Below, piece by piece: positions 58,500-64,000 of a DNA stretch of 64,000 nucleotides. Numbering within the stretch: position 1 is the first letter of the stretch; every line of letters begins with the position of its first letter. The stretch lies in the NCBI GenBank assembly GCA_013400975.1, contig WBMZ01011698.1, positions 183,855-247,854 on the forward strand, given 5' to 3'. Position numbers and translations under genes: made by a program. Origin of the DNA: Atrichornis clamosus. Lineage: Eukaryota; Chordata; Aves; Passeriformes; Menuridae. The notes below the pieces were generated by a model. It made no database searches and was not told the origin of the DNA. It saw nothing but the letters and a program-made list of their open reading frames with translations.

Positions 58500-58905
58500 T
58501 AAGAGAGATGCTCCAGTCCTTCCATCACCTTGAGTTGGGCCTGTTCAGCCTCGAGAAAAGACAACTGAGAGGGGACCTCATCCCTGTCTGTCAGGGTCTG
58601 CAGGGAGGGGCAGAGCATGGACCAGGCTCTGCTCCATGGGGCCCAGCAATGGGACGAGAGGAATGGGCAGGAACTGATGCCCAGGAAGTTCCACCTGAAC
58701 GTGAGGAAGAATTTCTTCAGTGTGTGGGTGACTGTGTCCAGAGAGGGTGTGGAGTCTCCCTCCCTGGAGATATTCCAGAACTGTCTGGACACAATCCTGT
58801 GCCCTGTGCTCGGGATGGCCCTGCTGGAGCAGGGAGGTGAGACCCGATGACCCCACTGTGGTCCCTTCCAGCCTGACCCATCCTGTGATTCTGTGATGAC
58901 ATTCC
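58500..58905 (+). repeat. CR1-like 3' tail, older subfamily
   Basis: GGGCCTGTTCAGCCTCGAGA through CATCCTGTGATTCTGTGATG; directly opposed to the preceding antisense fragment. Confidence 0.85.
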
Positions 58906-58990
58906 TGGCCTTTTGCTGGACTCTGTCCTGGATATCCCGGTTTTGTACTGGAGAGCCCAGCCCTGGGCACACAAAATTGCAGGAAAACTC

Positions 58991-59063
58991 TGCTGAAGCC
59001 CGGGATTGAACCAGGGACCTTTAGATCTTCAGTCTAACGCTCTCCCAGCTGAGCTACTTCAGC
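58991..59063 (-). tRNA. tRNA-Phe (GAA), copy 3
   Basis: Identical 73-nt body on the minus strand, with a TTTT terminator just below 58989. The upstream sequence, 59064 to about 59130, and the downstream sequence to about 58945 align with the flanks of copy 1 at visibly lower identity than the gene body. It forms an inverted pair with copy 1, 13 kb apart. Downstream it abuts a plus-strand CR1 tail. Confidence 0.95.
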
Positions 59064-59924
59064 CCTGCTGTGACTCAGATTTTCCCAAAACCCGTTGGAA
59101 CACGATGGCTTTTCAGCCTTTTCAGGCAACCTTTGGGTGACTTTAGCTTGGGAGTGAATGAATTGTTTGAGGGAACAGGATGGAGACAGGCTGGGATCAA
59201 AAGCAATGGTTCAAGGTGCCAGCACAGCCTCCCTGTCAGTGCAGTGACCCCTGGATGTGGGTATGACTTAAATAATACCATGGCTCTGGAGGATGTACAT
59301 AAATGGAGCAGGGAAACACCTTGAGATTAGACCAGAGCTCTGCCACTCGCAAATCAGTGCAAGGAAAATGGGGAAATGGAGCCACAGATCCAAAGCTACC
59401 GATGAGGAAGCTCAATGTGAAGTGACAAAAGTGATGGAGCATTAAAAGAAAGACAAATTGAGCGTGGAGAGGCTCAGGGGATGACTGGGAATGGGAAGAG
59501 AGTAAAAGGGACAATCAAAACCTGACTGCTCTCTCTGTGCTGGTGCTGAGGACATTGTCTTGCCTCATTCCTCAGACCACCTTTTTTTTAGTGCTGATCA
59601 GGGTTTTAGACATGGATACAAATTGTGTTGATTAATGAGGTTCCCTTCCACAGGGTTAAATCCATTGGGATGCCCCTGCCATGCCTTGGTGCAGGTAACT
59701 GCAGGGCTCAGAACTGGGTGGAGCAGGGATGTGTCTGCTCCCATGTCAGCAAACCAAGCAACAGCCTCACAGGGAATGTGCTGGTTGTGCTTCCAAACTG
59801 GCCTGACATAGCCAAAAATACGTATTGGACATCTCCAAAGTGCCAAAACCCCTTCTCTGTAGCACGTGCTGGTAAAAAAAATAATAAATTGGGGTCATTG
59901 CTGTACCTAAAGACCAAGATCCAT
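59064..59924. other. Non-coding; first 65 bases duplicate the tRNA copy 1 upstream flank
   Basis: Beyond about 59130 nothing recognisable. Confidence 0.5.
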
Positions 59925-60142
59925 GTAATTAGGAAAAATTTTTCCCTGAGAGGGTGGAGAGGCCCTGGCACAAGTTTCCCAGAGAAGCTGTGGCTGCCCC
60001 ATCCCTGGAAGTGTCCAAGGCCAGGCTGGATGGGGCTTGGAGCACCCTGGGATAGTGGGAGGTGTCCCTGCCCATGGCAGGGGTTTGGAATGAGATCATC
60101 TTGAAGGTCCTTCCCAGCCCAAATTATTCTGGGATTGTGTGA
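59925..60142 (+). repeat. CR1 3' tail
   Basis: TAATTAGGAAAAATTTTTCC through ATTATTCTGGGATTGTGTGA. Confidence 0.92.
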
Positions 60143-61871
60143 TAAAACACTGCTAAAATCTGGAGTCAGACAGCAGCCTTGATCTGAGAACCAGCCAGGA
60201 GCAGCAGCACTGAACAGAATCTCCTGACATCTTTTCACAGAGCCCACGGAAAGATCTGGAATTATCCGTGGAGCCTGGCTCAACTTTCCACATCAATCTG
60301 TCTCTCTCCACTTAGGAAACGGGAGCCAGGCATCTTCATGCAGTGATATGGGAGATGTTTGCCCAGCCCACCAACTTATCCTGCAAATAATTTGCTCCCA
60401 GGACAATCTACCATCTTTCACCAGCTCCAAATTCACATCTTCCCAAAATACATATGTGAAATGCACAGTAAGTTTTCCATGTCTGTTCAAAATCTGGTAG
60501 TGAAAGGTGTCAGGAATATATTTAATCTGGGTTGGAATGTTCAGCTTGACAGCAGCTGATATTTCCTCACAGAGATTTATTAGATAACAGTTCCTGATAT
60601 CTCGGGCTCCCAAACTAGGCTATGGAAGCTCTTGCAATATCAGGATAATATTGCAGGATAATAAAGTGAGTTTTCTCTGCAAAAGCACTTCCACCCTGGA
60701 TCTCAGTGGTGATCCCACCCATGGTCCCTGAGGAACTGGTCACTCCTGCCTGGCTGAGGGTCTCAGCATCTTTGTTCTTGTGAGGTAGGGACATTTTTAG
60801 ACAGCTGAGCAGTGCTACAGAGCTTCTGCTTCTTGATTTATAAATTGTCTCCTATTTGTGACCTAAAACATTCCAGATCCAGCTCTTGAAAGATTTATGG
60901 TGCCAAAAAAAAAAAAAAAAAAGGTTCACATAACAAATCCAGGGCATGGCCAACAGACAGCATAACCCCAAAAACAATTCCCAAAACCACTTCTATTTTG
61001 TGCCTGGTAGAGTTGCTGACATGAGAGGAATCTACAATATTTTTCAGGGATTTGAAGCCACAGAAGAATAATTAGGTCTCAGCCCAAAGTGGGAATGAGC
61101 AGTCCTGGTCTATCCTATGGAACATCTCTCCCATCTCCACCTGGACCTCAGGTGGAGAAGAAGAAGTTGGGGATTGGCCCATGAAAGAGGATGAAGAAGA
61201 AATCTTGCAGTCTGTCCTCTGCAAAATCATCCCCAAACCAAGGCTGTGTGCTCAGAGCAGGGCTGGTTCTATTTCTCTGCAGAAGGTTTCTAAAGGAGCA
61301 ATTTCTTCAGCTCAGTGATTACGACTCTTACAAATCCAGCTTGGATCAGCTTTTAGGGATGGAAAACCCTTCCTGGTAGATTTTTCCACATTTGGATGCT
61401 GAAGGAAAGTGAGAAAAAGGATTGCATAGGCAGGTGATTTATTAGTTGGTTATTGTGGAGTCCATTCTAAATATTTACTTGCATGTAAAGCTTTGCTATG
61501 AAGGGTTATTAATGCCTAGAGTGTGGACTTGCTCCAGGCTTATTTTTTCTTCAAAAAGACTCTGTCTTTGAAGGCAAATCAAAATAGGCCAATGTCTATT
61601 TTGAAACATCCGTGCCTCTAATTCTGTGAAATGGTGCTGGTTTGCTCTTCCCTGAAGAGCTGGGAGCTGTTTAGTGTTACCAGCACGGATTATTACCAAA
61701 TTCCTGGGAGCCCAGATGGGCCCATCCATGAGACAGGGGGCAAAGACCACAAGGGAAGGCCTGGTCTGGCTTTTATTCTATAAACCCCAGCAATTTTGAA
61801 AAGGTTTCTGGCGTGGGGTTCATCTCACCCGACCTCTCAGAGGCCAAAAAGGCAAATCTCAAAACCTGACC
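60143..61871. other. Non-coding with an A-tract
   Basis: A-tract at 60905-60922; no supportable exon. Confidence 0.4.
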
Positions 61872-61935
61872 CAGTCACAAAATGGTTTGGGTTGAAAAGG
61901 ACCTTCAGGATCATTTAATTCATGCCCAGAGGAGC
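61872..61935 (-). repeat. CR1 3' end remnant
   Basis: AGTCACAAAATGGTTTGGGT and TTCAGGATCATTTAATTCAT, then the match fades. Confidence 0.7.
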
Positions 61936-63451
61936 CAGGTTATGTCTCTCCATGGGGTTTTCCAGAATCTGGATCATGCCCAGTGCAAAAAACCGGCTAG
62001 GTCCTATCGAAAGTTGTCCTCCAAATGAATTACAACTAATAACTCACATCACTTTTAGGTCCCCACAAATCTGATTGATTTCCAACCCTTCCTGAGTTTT
62101 TGGGGAAGGAGATCACTGCCTTTGGAGTCAGGTCTCTCTGGCCTGAAGGAGGCAGAGCAGATGGAAGCCTTGTCAAGGCCAGTGGTGCCACCTAATGGGA
62201 AAATTCCCAGGGAATCAAAGCGTCGGAAGTTCAGTCCTTAACTGGAGTGTTGCTAGGTGACGTAGGGATGGAAATGAGGAGCTCTGACGTCAGTCTCTCT
62301 TTTCTGCTGGCTTACGACCATTCCTCCGTCAATCCATCCCCTTTTCCCCGGCACCCGGGCCACACACAGGAGGCCGCCCTGGGAATATCACTCTGTTTCC
62401 TGCTTAAATCCACTCTCAGTAATCCCTGAGGCTCCCGAGGCGTTTTTGTCTTTCTTGACGCTCGGTCCGTCTGGAGAGGAAATGATCCCAGATTTTGGGA
62501 TTATGAGGAGCCCAGCAGAAAACAAGATGGAATGAGGGGCTGCCATGGCAGAGGCCAGGAATCTGGGGGTTTTCTTAGTTGCAGGTTTTACAAATAAGAT
62601 TCTCTGCATTGCAACCTCCTCACGCAGCTCAGTTCCTCATGGAATCACGCTGTGGCTCTGCCAAAAAAAAAAAAAAAGCAGATATCTCAAATATTTTAAT
62701 ACGTCAAAGCAGTGCCTGACAAAAGTTCCCACTCCCTGCAGCCACTCCACATCATGAATAATCATGAGAGTAGGCAGGATTGTGCTGCAAAGCCTATCCT
62801 GGTCTCAAGGGATTGTTGTATTCCCTGACTGTGTTGTCTTCCGAGCACCTACACCCATTTTCCCATCACAATCTCACCACTGCATCCCTGATGCCTTTAT
62901 TTTTCAGGAATGTGTTTCAGGGGTTAGAGCAGGTTCTTGGTCTTTCTCAGGTCTCGTCTCAGCTCTACCACTGATGAATCATAAGTTTTAAGCTGTCTCA
63001 GCCAGGCTTTCTTTATTTCCAGTTCTCTGAGCTTGGAAAGGTATTTCCAAGATTCTTTCAATTTTTCCTGGGAAAAAGTTGTTTGCAAGGGCTCATAAGA
63101 AGAAAATTATGTAATGTGATGTCAAAGCGTTATTTCAGCTGTTCTAGGGGAGAGGGCACGAGTGAAGGCAGGGGAGGATCTTCTCCCTCTTTCAGTGCCT
63201 CACTGCACCAAAATGCCACCACCGCAGGCAGGAGGGGAGCTCACCAAACCCCTGTGCAATTCCATGGCTGAAGAAGGGATTAACACTTAGGGCAGAGGGG
63301 AGAAACCTTTCATTAAGCAGCCTCGAATCATTAATTCTAGCAAGGAGCAAAGCTCTGCTGGTAATGATGACTCTGCGGCTGTGGCTGCTGCTGCTCAAAA
63401 ACGCAAATGGCAGAGGTGGTCAGGCACCAGTGATCGTCCTCAGAGCTCAGA
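61936..63451. other. Non-coding; holds the X-box/CRE cluster at 62.2 kb
   Basis: No exon supported. A-tract at 62663-62677. Confidence 0.4.
62223..62292. promoter_or_regulatory. Candidate regulatory module: ETS, RFX X-box, CRE
   Basis: Within 70 bases: CGGAAG (62224-62229), a consensus RFX X-box (62249-62261, minus strand GTCACC-T-AGCAAC), an overlapping TGACGTAG (62258-62265), and the perfect palindromic CRE TGACGTCA (62285-62292). The surroundings are moderately CpG-rich. No transcript is assigned and direction is unknown. Confidence 0.45.
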
Positions 63452-63920
63452 GGATCATGAAAATCATGGAATGGTTGGAGTTGGAAGGGATGTTCAAGGC
63501 CATCTCATTCCAACCTCCTTCCGTGGGCAGGGACATCTTCCACTATCCCAGGTGGCTCCAAGCCCCATCCAACCTGGCCTTGGCCACTCCCAGGGATGGG
63601 GCAGCCACAGCTTCTCTGGGCAACCTGTGCCAGGGCCTCACCACTGCCACAGGGAAGAATTTCTTCCTAAAATCCCATCTCACCCTGCCCTCTGGCAGTG
63701 GGAAGCCATTCCCTGTGTCCTGTCACTCCATGCCCTTTACCAAAGACCCTCTCCAGTTCTCCTGGAGCCGCTTTAGGCACTGGAAGGGGCTCTGAGATCT
63801 CCCTGAAGCCTTCTCTTCTCCAGACTGGACATTCCCAGCTCTCTCACCTTTCCTCCTAGGGGAGGAGTTCCATCTCTCTGATAATCTTTGTGGTTTCCTC
63901 TGGACTTGCTCCAGACTAGA
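63452..63920 (-). repeat. CR1 fragment
   Basis: AAAATCATGGAATGGTTGGA through CTCTGGACTTGCTCCAGA. Confidence 0.93.
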
Positions 63921-64000
63921 CGGTCCTAAACACCAGTGACTCAACATTAACACCAATTTACAGGGCAGTCCCTGACGCAGGACTGGGAACAGGCAGCTGA

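Noticed and set aside
1..64000. Endogenous retrovirus or LTR element
   Set aside because: No LTR pair, primer-binding site, or retroviral frame was seen; the Gag-like protein is the host gene ARC.

Overview
The window reads as vertebrate nuclear DNA from a bird, probably a passerine. It holds about forty 5'-truncated CR1 LINE tails, no Alu, L1 or B-type repeats, an intact ARC gene, and three vertebrate-type tRNA-Phe genes. Species cannot be named from the sequence alone.

Layout. 1-21.9 kb is intergenic DNA with scattered CR1 tails and no exon I can support. About 23.1-29.3 kb, minus strand, is ARC (activity-regulated cytoskeleton-associated protein), the domesticated Ty3/gypsy Gag that forms capsids at synapses. 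It has one uninterrupted coding exon of 404 codons (28766-27552), a TATA promoter near 29.3 kb, a leader without any ATG, and a 3' untranslated region with splice sites for two introns and a poly(A) signal at 23.16 kb. About 29.3-36.7 kb upstream of ARC is nearly free of CR1. It carries two CArG boxes (30.18 and 35.68 kb); the distal one lies with MEF2-like and CRE-like sites about 6.4 kb from the inferred start of transcription and is a candidate avian synaptic activity-responsive element. About 37.2-38.1 kb is an unassigned GC-rich island beginning with a (GGGAC)n tract. 38-64 kb is CR1-rich intergenic DNA holding three identical tRNA-Phe(GAA) genes (45.8 and 46.5 kb plus, 59.0 kb minus), several minisatellites, an expanded CR1 8-mer tail at 57.2-57.6 kb, and a possible X-box/CRE regulatory module at 62.2 kb.

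Function. ARC is the only protein gene I can support. The tRNA genes are independent RNA polymerase III units; two belong to an inverted duplication with homologous flanks. All three single-N positions (14484, 29794, 57508) sit between direct copies of the same sequence, suggesting contig ends joined without collapsing their overlap. Nothing resembles a CRISPR array, a bacterial system, or an intact retrovirus. Transcript boundaries, introns and enhancers below are read from motifs only.
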